The notes beneath the pieces are model-generated. The model had not been told where the DNA came from and searched no databases. It worked only from the letters and a program-made list of their open reading frames with translations. From Lichenostomus cassidix (Eukaryota > Chordata > Aves > Passeriformes > Meliphagidae): a stretch of 64,000 nucleotides of DNA. Of the stretch, positions 1 to 10,970 are shown piece after piece. The DNA is taken from contig CM039210.1 of NCBI GenBank assembly GCA_008360975.2, forward strand, positions 7,070,293 to 7,134,292, written 5' to 3'. The position numbers were made by a program, and so were the translations under genes. Each line of letters starts with the position of its first letter. Within the stretch, counting starts at the first letter, position 1.

Positions 1-60
1 TAAATCGATTCTTTTTCAATTCCTGGCCGGGTCACACTCTGGATGCAGTTCCGCTGGGTA

Positions 61-67
61 ACTCACC
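61..67 (-). other. Candidate 5' splice donor (minus strand)
   Basis: The minus strand reads CACG then GTGAGT, a near-consensus donor, with the intron starting at 66 and running towards position 1. It sits about 200 bases downstream (minus sense) of the ZNF143-like site, as expected for the end of a short non-coding first exon. No transcript evidence is available. Confidence 0.35.
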
Positions 68-263
68 GTGAGGAGCCCCTCACCCTGCCGCGCTCACTCT
101 GCCGTTACCGCTTCCTGCTCCCCAGCACGTTGAAAAGCGGGAGCAGGCGCCGACCAATCGCTACTCGCATTCCCGGCCTGCACAGCGTGCGGAAGTGACG
201 GTAGGGTCACCTTTCACACGACAGGGTGCGGAGGTAGTGAGGGGCGTGGTTCGACTGCTCGGA

Positions 264-282
264 GCACTCTGAGAGTTGTAGT
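264..282 (-). promoter_or_regulatory. ZNF143/THAP11-like promoter motif
   Basis: Read on the minus strand this begins ACTACAACTC and continues TCAGAGTGC, close to the ACTACAAYTCCCAGCATGC-type element found in many vertebrate CpG-island promoters. Its place inside the CpG island supports function. The match is imperfect in the second half. Confidence 0.5.
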
Positions 283-640
283 CTGGGATGCGTGCGTGTG
301 TCAGCACCGTATGGCTGCGGGTGGGAAGTGGCCGTTGGGGGTGGGTGACGCCGCCATGAGGCGCCGCAGCTGGGTTGGGCCTGGGAACCGCGGGGGGGAG
401 GGGGCAGGGGGGCTATTTTCCCTAGGATTGGTCCGCCTCCGTGTTGCTAGCTCTCTCTGCAGGGGAGCAGGCAGTGCCCACGCGGGGTGGGGCAGCCGCG
501 GGAACTAGCGGCTCCCACGGTCATTTCGTGCAGTCCCGATCCAAAGCTGCGGTAGGAGCCCTTATGCCAGTGGGTGGCCATTGCGCCTGGCAGGACGGTT
601 TGCTGTGTGCGCGGCCTCGACTGTTCCGCCCCTGGGAGCA

Positions 641-2399
641 ACACGGCTGCTTTCTGAACATGAAAGAAAAATGCAATTTAATTCATCATTAGGATAAGAT
701 TAAACGCCATCGTTTTTTCCCCAGACTTAAAGTCTCTGCGTTTGCCAGTTTCATAAATGAACCAGCAAGTACGTGCAAGTTACTTGTAACAAAGTGTTGG
801 CAATAATTGGCTGCCTTTACTGTGTTATGGAAATTATAACATAACCACCATAATAGGGTTCAATTATAGGTTTCTGCTGAATCAATAAGTCAAAAGGAGC
901 TTCTTCTATGTAGTCCTTTTTATTAATAGCACTATAGCTTAAGCTGTATGTTTCCAAAGGGACCTTGAACAAAAAAAATCCTATGGCAATTATACCCTTA
1001 TAATCTCAATTCCCCACCCCTCATGAAACAGTCCAGGCCAGTAATAATATTAGGGTCTTGTGTCTTCTGGTTCTTCATTGAGACATTTCATTGTCTCTAG
1101 GCGGGCCATTTCTTCTAGGGTTGTAGTTTCTGTTAATGAATGTAGCTTCCTTATCTTCTGGCTTGAACTGGCTCTGGGGCCTTCTTTTACTTAACTAGGT
1201 AAAAGTTCAACATATCTAGGTGGAAGTTCATGGCCTGTGACCTGAGGCTTCAGCAAATGTAACTACTAATGCTAAGCAAGTTATGCTAAACAAGCTCTGT
1301 ATAAGTAGTATACTGATGCCTATATAATTTGAGTCAGAGTTACAAGGTGCTTATATAGCTTGAGTTATAAGATATCAATATAACCTGAATCATAACTTTC
1401 TATATCAATAATCATATACTTATATAACCTGAATTATACCATTTTATATCAATATAACCTGAATTATAGCTTCTTATACCTATATAACCTGAATTATAAC
1501 CTTTTATACTAATATAACTTGAATTATAACTTTTTATACAATGTAATGGCTATTATATGGTTAACTAGTTGCTTAATGCTGAATAGACAAAAAACTCAAC
1601 AGGTGGATAGCTTCAAAGGTAAAGAAGTATAGTACTAATGAGAAACTGGCAAATGTAAAGCCAATTAGCCACAGAATACAGAATTTAGACCAGTTAGAAC
1701 CAGAGAGACCAAGGACCACCATAACTGCGCCTGCTCCCGAGACAAAGGTAAAAAGTTCAGATGCGAAGAACACCCTGAGCCTTCCTCCCAGGGAGACCCC
1801 CACGACCACCGTATTGGGGAGACTCAAGCGCAGTGCAAAAGAACTATTTATAACCATGAGATCATGTTATGTAAATTAGTTCTGGCATGTATATGATGAT
1901 GTTATAGTCTTACTATGTCACTAAGTGAAATTTACTGTATAAATAAACCACAGCACTTGACAAGGGTGAGTTAGGTGGAGAAATCCCCCTCACCTCCAGC
2001 ACTGCAATAAACAAATACCTGCTCTATAGACATCAGTCTATGGGGTTTTATTTCCAGCCTATTGTGGTGGTTTTGATTGGCTCATAAAATCAGCAAGGTA
2101 TCTTTAACATTTAAAAGAAATTTAAACTCCTCAGAAGCTGTTGTAGTAGGCTTGAGGAAGTGTTTGAGGGGTGGGGAGTGGCACAAAGATGGTTCTTGTG
2201 TGTCTTGAGTGAAAGTTTTGGAAGTTTTTTCATTAGGTCCAGTAGAGCCAATCTCATGGCTCTGAAAGTGATGGACATGCTGCCGGCCAAGTGTAGGCTA
2301 ATTAGAGATGCTAGTTACGCCTCTGTGAAAACATATTTAAGAAAAAAAAAGTAGTCACGCACTTCTTTTTAGCTAGAGGAGGAGGAGGAAGTGGAGGTA
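641..2399. other. AT-rich unique DNA, no convincing gene
   Basis: Mostly AT-rich sequence. A 94-codon hydrophobic open frame lies at 1573-1857 on the minus strand; it matches no family I recognise and may be chance or an old repeat. Around 1930-2060 there are two AATAAA signals followed by a T-rich stretch, which resembles the R-U5 end of a worn LTR, but no matching start or target duplication could be found. Confidence 0.4.
1336..1545. repeat. Imperfect AT-rich tandem repeat
   Basis: About five to six imperfect copies of a unit of roughly 35-45 bases, each with the core TATAACCTGAATTATA and a TTTTATA- or CTTATA-like spacer. Some copies have TTGAGTTATA or CTGAATCATA in place of the core. This looks like a small decaying minisatellite. 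Confidence 0.7.
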
Positions 2400-3446
2400 A
2401 AAATATGTAAAGGGAGAACAGCATGGAAGACACTAAGGTCAGTAGAGAAGGTGGGGGAGGAGGTGCTCCAGGCACCAGAGCTGAAAACCGTCTGCTAGCT
2501 GTGGTGAAGACCATGGGGGGAGCAGGAGGTCTCCTTGTAGCCTATAAAGTCTACAAAAATGCAGAAATTCACTCACAGCCCATGCCAGATGAGCAGGTGG
2601 ATGCCTGGAGCAAGCTGTGAGCCAGTTAGAGTCTCATTTAAAGAGTTAAAGCTGCAAAGGCCTTGCAAGGGAGAGAAAGGCCTTGCTCCTGGGATGGAAG
2701 CAGCCTGGCCTCAGCTCGGGAGAGTCTGCACCTTATGGACAAGAAGACTCATATTGCAGCAGAATTCAGGCGGGATGTTGCTCGTGAGATTGGACCCACA
2801 CCAAAGAAGTTCCCAGAGGACTGTCTCTCGTGGGAGGGACCCTGTGGCTAAGTAGAGGACCCCTCTCCCTGATGGACTGACCAGAGAAAAAACCCCTTAC
2901 CCTGCCCCCTGCCCATGTTGTTGGTTTGGAAGGAGGGAGAGGGTGGTGAGCGGAGAGACTGCTTCTTAAGAGAGAGAGGGGGTGAGAGCAGAAAAACTGT
3001 CTAGAGAGAGAGAGAGATAAGTAAAAATAAAGAGTATTTGTAGTAGAAGAATTGTGGTGATGAATAGATTTATGGACCTGCTCTATAGACTAAGAAAATA
3101 CCCCACACCCTGCCCCCCTACCCGAGCTGTTAGTTTGAAAAAGGGAGGGGGGTGAATAAAAAATGGGTTCATAAGAGGGAGGGGGGAGAGTGAACAAAGT
3201 GTATGAAAAGCTTATTTTTGCTTTGCATTTATTCTCCAACTCTGTTAGGTAATTAAATCACGTTGCAACTTTAAGTTTAGAGCCTGTCTGCCCTTTTCTT
3301 CTGGGCGTTCTCCTACCAGTGTCCTATCTCACTTAACTCATGAGATTCGTGTGTGTTTTTACAATTTTTTTTCTTCCTCTCTCTTGTGCGTCTGCAGCAG
3401 GAGAGAGCAGAAGTGCCTGGCGTTTAGTCAGGGTCAAACCCCGACA
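2400..3446 (+). repeat. LTR of an avian ERV family (copy 1 of 3)
   Basis: The plus-strand 3' half matches the segments at 34247-35030 (minus) and 58720-59443 (plus): a repeated G-rich section with phrases such as GTCTCTCGTGGGAGGGACC, then a TTTGCATTTATTCTCC-to-TCTGTTAGGTAATTAAAT segment and a terminus GGGTCAAACCCCGACA. I recognise this as a common bird LTR type, probably ERVL-related. The left boundary is approximate and no TSD was found. Open frames inside (such as 2423-2620) are part of the LTR and not genes. The purine-rich block at about 2897-2960 is repeated imperfectly at about 3106-3160, an internal duplication. Confidence 0.6.
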
Positions 3447-4246
3447 CCTATCTTTTCAGGAATCAATATCAAATCACACAACTGTGAAATCAAAACAAAT
3501 ACATGGGTGTATTCTGATTGCTGAAGGCAAATACAAGTTTGCTCTTATAGATGCGATTTGGAAAGTTATCTTGCTGTATTTTGTGCAAATGAATATGTAG
3601 TTTTATGTGATCTGCCAAAATATTCTGGAAGCCTAACTGGTGGAGGCCCTGGGACCCTCAGCCCTTACCAACACCAATCAATACATATGATTCTCTTCAG
3701 CTCCCTTCATTACATAACCATCCTTATATGCAGGGCATGCACACAGTGTTGTTTTTCTTTTATAATTTCAGTGGTACTTGAATATCATTAAGTGGTGTCA
3801 AAAACTGTACTGAAATACTACTCAGCAAGTCTAAGTGATCCTTTCAGTGGTGCTCAGCTCAGCTCCCATAGTTCCAAGTCCCCACAGCTGAAGAAAACAG
3901 CCAAGCACCACCTAACAGCTACAACAGAGCTGCTGGTTTTTTTGGCTGAGGCACCTTAGCAAAAGATAACAAGTGAGCAACACTGGCTGTAACTAGGCCC
4001 TCCTGTCTGAATGTTGGCAATATGAAATGCAAATTCTCTTCTAGGCCACAGTCTTCAAGGGCATCCATAGTCAGCCAGGCTTCATGTGTTGCCACCAGAT
4101 GAAAACGTTAATCCAAATAAACAAGCATAATAATTTAATTTGTCAAAACAGACACAATGTTCACCCTTTCAACAGCCTTTATGTCAATCATGACAACAGA
4201 AGAGTTGCTGCATGCAATGACTATATGTTCTTTTGAGCTTGCCATG
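3447..4246. other. Unique spacer
   Basis: Nothing recognisable beyond short chance open frames. It separates the LTR copy on the left from the solo LTR at 4247. Confidence 0.4.
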
Positions 4247-4960
4247 TGTCGGAGGTTGGGAGGCATTGGAATTTTTTCTCCATCCCTGTTACTAAGCAAC
4301 AAATGTCTGGGTGATTAGAGCCATCAAGTCTTTTGTAAGAGACAAAAATGTGTGCTGGGTGGGGCAAGGGAACGAGGCAGCCGGCTGTTGGAACTGGGAC
4401 TCATCCATCAGACACCGGGAGGAAAGGGACTGCTCTTTGCTTCTGGCTGCGACTGCAGGAGATCCAACTGTGCTCTGTCTTCTCCTCCTGGCTGGCCTGG
4501 GAGAGCCAGCCCCAGCCCCCTGCTGCCCTGCTTTGCTGCTTCAAGCCGCCTGCCTGCTTCTCAGCCCTCCACCATTACCAGCTGCGTGAAGCTGACCTGA
4601 CCCTGCGCCACAATGCCACAGCACCACCTGCAGCTGCTCGGCAGTCATCGCACCTGCCCTGCCAAACCGGGAGCTCAACAGCGCCTCTGCTGCTTGCGAC
4701 CGTGATTACACCACACGGGAAAGTGCTCGGCAGCTCAAAAAGTCATCTGCTATTGGTTTCTGGTTCTATTTGTGGTTGCTATTATTGTTATTGCTTGTTT
4801 ATAGATACTAGTAAAGAACTGTTATTCCTTTTCCCATACCTTTGCCTGAAAGCCCTTGATTTCAAAATTAAAATAATTCGGAGGGAAGGGAGATCACATT
4901 CTCTGTCCTAAGGGAGGGTCCCACCTCTCTTAGCAGGCACCTGTCTTTCAAACCAAGACA
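4247..4960 (+). repeat. Solo LTR, family a (ERVL type)
   Basis: Starts TGTCGGAGGTTGGG and ends CAAACCAAGACA, with the 5-bp TSD ccatg at 4242-4246 and 4961-4965. It belongs to the most frequent LTR family here (others at 8804, 12279, 16956, 28761, 29408 and 32339), which is also the 5' LTR of the ERVL-4 remnant. No internal sequence is present, so it is a solo LTR left by LTR-LTR recombination. Confidence 0.85.
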
Positions 4961-5573
4961 CCATGTAATTCCTGTGAATGAACTTGTATTATTAACTTTT
5001 TCAACACTTTTCCCTATTGCTAAATCTATGGTTACCTTTACCATGTTTGTCCTCTACTAAAAGGGTAAGTGCCTATGAAATTAAGGCAGTCATTCAGCAT
5101 AGAAGTCCTACATCAAACAAAACATAAATCATAAACCTTCAGTCCAGTTCAAATTCATTTTCATATAGTCTTTAATACAGAAATTCCCAAGAGTCTGTGC
5201 AGTGTTTTATAATACAGTAATATAGAAAGAATGCCAATTTCATCAATACTGATGGTTTGTAATGTAATATAAAAAAATTGAAATTAAATTTACATCACTT
5301 CTATTTCCTCTTGCTATTGTTTAATAGCCTTGCTAATGTAATAATGTTAATTTTCCTGGCAATAGATCTGTTCAGACAATTGTCTGCTACACCTATTCTT
5401 GTTTTCTGGTACAAGGGTTCCCCACCCTGTCACAATTTGTTCCACTGGAAAGGGATACCCCTCCTTCCTGGAAGAGAGTCCCTTTCCCTGCCCCTGGCAA
5501 TGATGTAATGTGGTATTGAATAACACAGTCTTGGCCATGCCCCCTCCTGCTGATCTGGGCTGGAACCAGGACA
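4961..5573. other. Unique DNA leading into the 3' LTR of ERVL-3
   Basis: No gene is visible. The last part must contain the 3' LTR of the minus-strand ERVL-3 remnant, because at 5566-5573 it ends GGAACCAGGACA-like and is followed by a polypurine-tract equivalent (minus sense AATAAGGGGTG). The LTR start could not be fixed. Confidence 0.4.
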
Positions 5574-6262
5574 TTATTCACCCCTTATTCTATACCATCT
5601 ACTCACCCCCAGATCCTACACCTTCCCCCATATCCATTTATATAAATATACACAAGCACATGTATCATTTCTGTAGTCAATGGCTGTCCCTCCAAGGTGT
5701 CTGTTGAGTTTATTTAGTCCATGACTGTGGGTTCTATCCATCCTAGATGTCTTCCAGGGCAGAAGGGCTCGTGTGTTGTTGGCTGGTTGCTGCATCAGGA
5801 GCTCCCAACTGGTGTATCTGGAGCAGTCCATCCTCATTGTCCATGGTAGTTATGGCACACAGTGGCAGTGTCATTCAGCAGCCAATATCATACAATTCAA
5901 CATTACAGACTGTTCTCACCCCAAAATCCAATCCCCTTGAGGTACACATTGTGTTTCCCTGTCCCTCTACATGACCCACCAAGTGCACCCCAGACCTTGA
6001 GCAAAAACAATCCCACAGATGGGTTTGCCTTTGCTTAAGGCAGGACTAATCCAAACTGTCTTTCCTAACACATTCCTCATATGCACCACAGGGACTTTAT
6101 CCCCTTCTACAGTATGTGGAGGTTATGATTGGGCAGAGCCAGCTTGATTGGTACAGCATCTGGTGTTAACTAACCAGGTGGGCTTCGCTAAATGTAGATC
6201 CCAATGTTTGAAGGTTCCACCACCCATTGCTTTCAATGTAGTTTTTAACAGTCCATTGTACT

Positions 6263-6730
6263 TGTGTGAACTGAAATATATGTAGGTAACCAAGACAGCC
6301 AAAATCCACAGCTGAAGTGTAAAGAGTAGATTTGTTCCATCACCACACTGGCAAAATGGGGGCACATACACTGCTAAGCTTATTCTATCTTAGCAGGGGC
6401 AAAAAGCACTTGGGCCATTCCAGGCCTCACATTTCAAAAAGGTCTGGCACAGGCACAATCCTTCACAAGGCCGTGTTTTAGAATCTCTAAGCTTCTTATC
6501 TGTTTTTTCCCCCATCAGGAGGACTTGGCCTGTGAAGAATGTTTTTTAGGTCTTTTACAGCATTCTGTTATCTTCTACAGAAATTCCACTTCTCAAGACA
6601 GGCAGAAAACAGCATGAAATTTCCCACACCGAATATTCTTAGCATCCCCCAGCTGCAAGGTCATCTTGAGCAAAAATAACTATTTCTCCCTTCTCACCAA
6701 ATCTTCTGGTTTTAATCCTTTCTCCCAACA
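6263..6730. repeat. Solo LTR, family x (copy 1)
   Basis: A 468-bp TGTG...AACA block inserted in the ERVL-3 integrase. Flanks are gtact (6258-6262) and gtacc (6731-6735), a 5-bp TSD with one change. It shares its start (TGTGTGAACTGAAATATATG) and most of its length with the outer parts of 6837-8771. Orientation is uncertain. Confidence 0.7.
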
Positions 6731-7141
6731 GTACCATTTTTGCAGAGGCTGGTGCCTGATAGGGAATATGATACACCCACTCAATACTGTGCTCTCTGGC
6801 CCAGGTGTCTATGAGGCTGTTTTTGAAATGAGTTCCTGTGTGAACCAAATATATGCAGGTAACACCAAGGCAACCACGACCCACAGCTGAAGTGCAATGA
6901 GTAGATTTATTCCATCATCTTGCTGACTGGAGGATTCCAAAAACAAATGGAGACACTGCTAAACTCATTTTAGCAGGGGCAAAAAGCGATGGGGCCTGAA
7001 CCCTGCATTACATACATCAAAGGGCCCAGAGCATGCACAAATCTTCCCCAGGCAGTGTTTTACAATCTCCAAACTTATCTCCCTTCCCCCCTTACAGAGG
7101 CCCCAAGCCTATGGGAAGAATGCTTTGAAGTCTTTAACAAC

Positions 7142-8559
7142 TGTCAGAGACTGAAATGTTATGGTTCATGGCTTAAACATTGTTATGAAGGACTTTTGCC
7201 CATTATAGCAACACTGTATAATGAAGCTGCACCAACAAAGCTCACCCTACCCTGAATATGCCTCCTGACTGGAACCTTAGACTGTGAGTTAAGCTGCCTA
7301 AGGAAACTTCAGATAAGATAAAGGTGACACTTTTGTTCAATCATCTCAGGTCTGGGAAGAGGCAGATAAGGCTAGGGAAGAAGAATGCATCCACAGGAGG
7401 GCCAAGCCCAGCAGTGTGGCTAGCACAGGTCTTTCCCATGAGAATTCTTCCTGTGTTTTATAAACAAAGATAAAGTTTGGATGTTGTTAAAAACAGTGTC
7501 TCAAGATTTGGACAGTTCAGGCCTGGCCAATCAGACCTAGGGGGAGGTTCCTGACTGACCAATCTGAGTGACCTCTGAAAAGTCTATATAAGTTGGAATC
7601 AAATAATAAAAGCTCTCTTTTTTATGCTATGCTGAGAATCCGGGTCTTTTTTCTCTGCTAGCGGCTCAACAGCGACACAGCAGCTGTCCTGAAAATCATC
7701 CCTGGCTGGGTTCAGGGTGTGGGAGGCCATACCCCACAGGCTTATCTGATGAGGCCAGTTTACACAGACTACCCCCCAACCAAAGGGGGAAGAGGAGAGT
7801 TTTGGGTGTGTGGCATAACGTGGTCAGAGGCAGTGGACACCCATCCTCTGTTACACACACTAGCTCAGCTGTAAAACCCCCCTACCCCAGGGAGGCCACA
7901 TCCATGGGACATTTATGTGATAGGCAGCTGAGAGGGTATCATAATCCATCAAAGACCCCCTGAAGTGTTCCCCAGACTCATTCCTGAGGCCTTGCACCAG
8001 ATGACTGCACATGATGCAAAGTGATGCAACTGATCCAGAGTCTGTTGCAAGAGACAGTGTCAAACTTTCTGCCTCCCCCCCCACTTCCCAGGGAGGTACC
8101 TGGGCATTCCCACCTGGCCAAAATATATATTAATCCACTGAACTCTATGCTTTTTGGGAGACCCTCACCACCAAGAAAACCAGATGGAGAGAATCAACAG
8201 GACACCGTTGGGATCCACAGAGTGGTAATATTTTCTACTTAAACTGTCTGTCACTCTTTCTGTCCCCCCCACACCTTTTTTTCTATTTCATTTTTTCTAT
8301 TTCAATTTTTCTTTTTCTTTCTCTCTCATTTACTGTTAAATAAAATGATCTTAGCTCTCTCCAAATTTTCTCTACTTTTCTCCTTTCTTTCTCTTTGCCT
8401 ATTTTACCATCAACAAAGTAAAAGCATCGATTTTTTTGGTACCAACATATAACCTCATTTGAGTTTTAATCTCGTTTCGGGGAATATTCAAACCTGAAGT
8501 TTTTTCTGCAATTCACAGAGAGCTCTCTTTGCTCCTCCATAATTAAACGAATTGTAACA
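7142..8559 (+). repeat. LTR nested in LTR family x
   Basis: Starts TGTCAGAGACTG and ends AATTGTAACA. The 5-bp TSD acaac is at 7137-7141 and 8560-8564. AATAAA occurs near 8340. It is itself interrupted by the short class II LTR at 7415-7677, so its own length is about 1150 bp. It has no coding capacity. Confidence 0.75.
7415..7677 (+). repeat. Solo class II LTR, short family c (copy 1)
   Basis: A 263-bp LTR from TGTGGCTAGCACAGG to CAACAGCGACA with a perfect 6-bp TSD cagcag at 7409-7414 and 7678-7683. It contains a TATATAA box near 7585 and AATAAT/ATAAAA near 7605. It is the same family as 28306-28574 and as the 3' LTR of ERVK-2 at 60906-61173. It is the innermost of four nested layers. Confidence 0.85.
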
Positions 8560-8803
8560 ACAACATCCTGTTATCTTTTTGAGAAAATTCCACTTCTTTA
8601 GTAGACAGAAAACAACCCAAAGCAAACACAAATACATGAATTCTCTCACACTGAGTATTTTCTAACATCTCCCAGGTGCAAGGTTGGTCTCTGAGTGAAA
8701 ACAATTCTAAAAACAACTTATTTTTCTCTTTCCTTGCCAATCTTCCATTTTTCAACCCTTTCTTCCCCACAGTCTCATTGTCTGACTCAATTCTTTCTGG
8801 GGT

Positions 8804-9736
8804 GCTGCAACAACAGTGGCAGAAACAACACACAAAACCAGAAACCCAATAACAGCCTTCTCTCAACTGTCAAGCACTTTCCCCTTTGGTGTAGTTATGG
8901 TCACAGCCAGCAGGGGTGCTGTTGGCCCCTAGTCAGGCCAGGCAGGTGCGATGATTCCCCTGCGGCTGCAGGGAGTGCTGTGGCGCCAGCACAGCCGCCT
9001 CTCCACTTGGTTAATGGCAGCTCAGCCAGAGGGGGAGAGAGAGAAAAGGGACTCTGAAAACTCATAGGGAGCAGCCAGTCTCAGTGCCACTCCGGATGAC
9101 AAAATGGGCTGTAGCAGGAACCTTGGAGCAGCAGGCTGGAACAGCAGAGGAGAGCACACCCGGGGTGGCAAACAAAGGGTAGCAAAAACTCTGGAGCCCG
9201 CCAGCAGCTGCGGGGGTCGGGTGGACATGGGGTGTTGGGTTAAAGTGTAGCAAAAAACTTGAAGCAGCAGCAGAAAACAGTGGGGCTGGGCAGCGGCAGC
9301 TGGGCTCCTGCAAACAGCTGGGAGACACTCCCTCCAGAGAGGGGAGGGGGTAGGGGTCCCCTTAGCAGTGAGGTTGGATGTTGGAAAGGTCCCAGTTCAA
9401 CAGCCACTCTTACAAGCAAAGGTTCACCCACAGAAAGGAGAAAAGCAGTGCAGGGCAGAACTCTGCAGTGGCAGCGAATTCTTCCCACAGCAGCAGCAGC
9501 ACCATCACTCCTCTGACTGAGCCCAGCCCCTCACTTCCCAGCCAAAATTTTGCGGTATCTCTGCACTTCCCGAGAGAAAGCCCCCCAGCTCAGAGACGGT
9601 TGCAAACTGCACCCTTACCCCTCCTCCTCCCAGCATATGTTTTGTCTCTTAACTATCATCGTTACCACCTCCAAGGCAACAAATGGGAGAAAATTCCCTG
9701 AGAAAAAGAAAAAAAAAAAAATCCTAATCTCCAACA
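8804..9736 (-). repeat. Truncated LTR, family a
   Basis: Minus-oriented family-a LTR whose plus-left end lacks the usual TGTCTTGGTTTGAAAGACA segment (about 190 bases missing). It starts at the CAACAACAGTGGCAG part and runs to CTCCAACA at 9736. It interrupts ERVL-3; the flanks ggggt (8799-8803) and ggggc (9737-9741) resemble a 5-bp TSD. Confidence 0.65.
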
Positions 9737-9945
9737 GGGGCCATGTTGCCACAAGACTTGGTTTTCAAGATGGTGTTCCAGGCAGTGGCATAAGGCACAG
9801 GGTAGGTCTCCAGCCATCCAGTGGTTGTTTCCACCATCATCAGCACATAGTGCTTGCTTTGGCAGGTTTGCAGCAGTGTGATGTAATTGATCTGCCAGGC
9901 CTCCCCATATTTATATTTCGACCATTGTCCCTCTTCTGCCACAGT

Positions 9946-10463
9946 TCTTGGCTCAGCAGCAAGACATCTTCTCCTCTCTCCCTTGGTGGATAGGTGTAAT
10001 GCAGTTTCTCAACTGCAAAGTACCATCAAGTTCCCCTTCCTGCAAGGATTCCAACAGACCCTGGCCACGGTGTCTCCACTCTGCTCCACCCTCTGTTCCA
10101 TCTCCCTGAGCAGATGCTATGGTTGCATATTGTGGGTGTGGAGAATCACTGTGGAATAGGTTTCGAGCATTCCAACTGCATTCCATCCAGGGAGCAACAA
10201 CTGTATTTTACCCTATAATTCCCATACCATTTTAACTTCTGTTAGGATCTGAATATAACTTCTCAGTTATCTCTAATTTTACCCCCAGCCATCTTTCCAC
10301 ATAATCCACCCCATGATTATAGTCATTCAAGCTCCACAATATCCAAATGGATTTTGAGAATGTTTCACACTTTATTACCACATGGATTGTCTAGCACATT
10401 TGTGGTGCTTGGGTTGTCTAGTATTAGTGGGGGTAGCTGGCAGGCTAATTGTTTCATAATCAT
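9946..10463 (-). other. Tail region below the env remnant
   Basis: Lies between the env stop codon at 10464-10466 and the ERVL-3 integrase. An open frame of 77 codons at 9953-10186 (minus), ending EEKMSCC, is rich in charged residues and glycine; I do not recognise it. It could be retroviral 3' sequence following env or unrelated DNA captured at the junction. Confidence 0.3.
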
Positions 10464-10574
10464 CTAAACTTTAACATACAATACAATTACTAGAACAAAA
10501 AGCAAAAGGGTTAACATCAACAAAATGACAACAGGGTGAAGCACTCTGCTGAGAATTCTGGTAGCTGTTGGTGA

Positions 10575-10970
10575 CCATCTGGCAGGAGCAGTCAAGGCAG
10601 GGCGGCTGGGCTGGGGTCACTCCGTGTGTCCTCCTCCTGGCTCAACATGGTTAATGGCAGCTTGAGCTGGAGTGGGGTCACTCTGCTCCACGTTCTCTCA
10701 GCATGATACCTCTGGCTCTCTGACAGTAGCCACGGAATTCCCCCTTGAGCAGCCCAAAAATGGCTACTGCAGTTTTTTCCAAGTCAGGGGAAAATAAGAA
10801 AAAAACCCCTTTTCCTGAGCACACATTGAACCGCCTGCAAAACAAACACCATGTCACCCCGAAATGTGAGAGTGTGAGAGTGAGCCTGGGTTGGCAGCTT
10901 TTGAAAAAATGCTCATGGGCAAGCAGACTCCCTTCCTGCCCCCCCCCCTTCCTCTGTGACATACAGGGTC
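10575..10970. repeat. Possible degenerate LTR inside env remnant
   Basis: This block does not continue the env reading frame and is GC-richer than its surroundings. The phrase GGTTAATGGCAGCT also occurs in the family-a LTR at about 9008. Boundaries and TSD could not be set. Confidence 0.25.

Larger units (their letters stand above)
1..640. promoter_or_regulatory. CpG island, probable host-gene promoter
   Basis: This GC-rich, CpG-rich block ends abruptly in AT-rich DNA near 660 and is unlike anything else in the window. It carries a CCAAT-type element near 153-157, an ETS-like CGGAAGT at about 190-197, a GC/KLF-like box near 241-250 and a ZNF143-like site at 264-282. A good 5' splice-donor match lies on the minus strand at 61-67. 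Together these suggest a housekeeping-type, possibly bidirectional promoter whose minus-strand transcript leaves the window at its left edge. The short open frames here (for example 296-508) have no recognisable domain and are probably chance. Which gene it serves cannot be told from this window. Confidence 0.6.
6837..8771. repeat. LTR family x (copy 2), split by nested LTRs
   Basis: The parts 6837-7141 and 8560-8771 match the two halves of 6263-6730; between them sits an LTR at 7142-8559. It interrupts the ERVL-3 integrase, with flanks gttcc and gtctc, a worn 5-bp duplication. It ends TTCCCCACA. Confidence 0.7.
5574..9945 (-). pseudogene. pol: ERVL-3: shredded ERVL-type integrase (pol) remnant
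   Basis: Minus-strand pieces of one ERVL-type integrase, in order from high to low coordinate: 9737-9945 (including a WSKYKYGEAWQ-like segment and the region after it), 8772-8803, 6731-6836 and about 5890-6262. They line up with the integrase of the intact provirus at 35773-38937. The polypurine tract and the end of the 3' LTR are at about 5566-5590. The gaps are LTR insertions at 6263-6730, 6837-8771 and 8804-9736. Gag, protease, RT and RNase H are gone; beyond 9945 the sequence switches to other DNA. No functional product is possible. Confidence 0.8.

Noticed and set aside
1573..1857. Possible membrane protein exon (94 codons)
   Set aside because: Hydrophobic but without a recognised family, splice sites or a partner exon; kept only as a remark in the regional entry.
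2423..2620. Possible small protein (MEDTKVS...)
   Set aside because: The same sequence occurs inverted in the LTR at 34880-35010, so it is LTR sequence.
4348..4911. 187-codon plus-strand open frame
   Set aside because: It lies wholly within the solo LTR 4247-4960 and has low-complexity Cys/Leu/Ser content; related frames occur in the other family-a LTRs.
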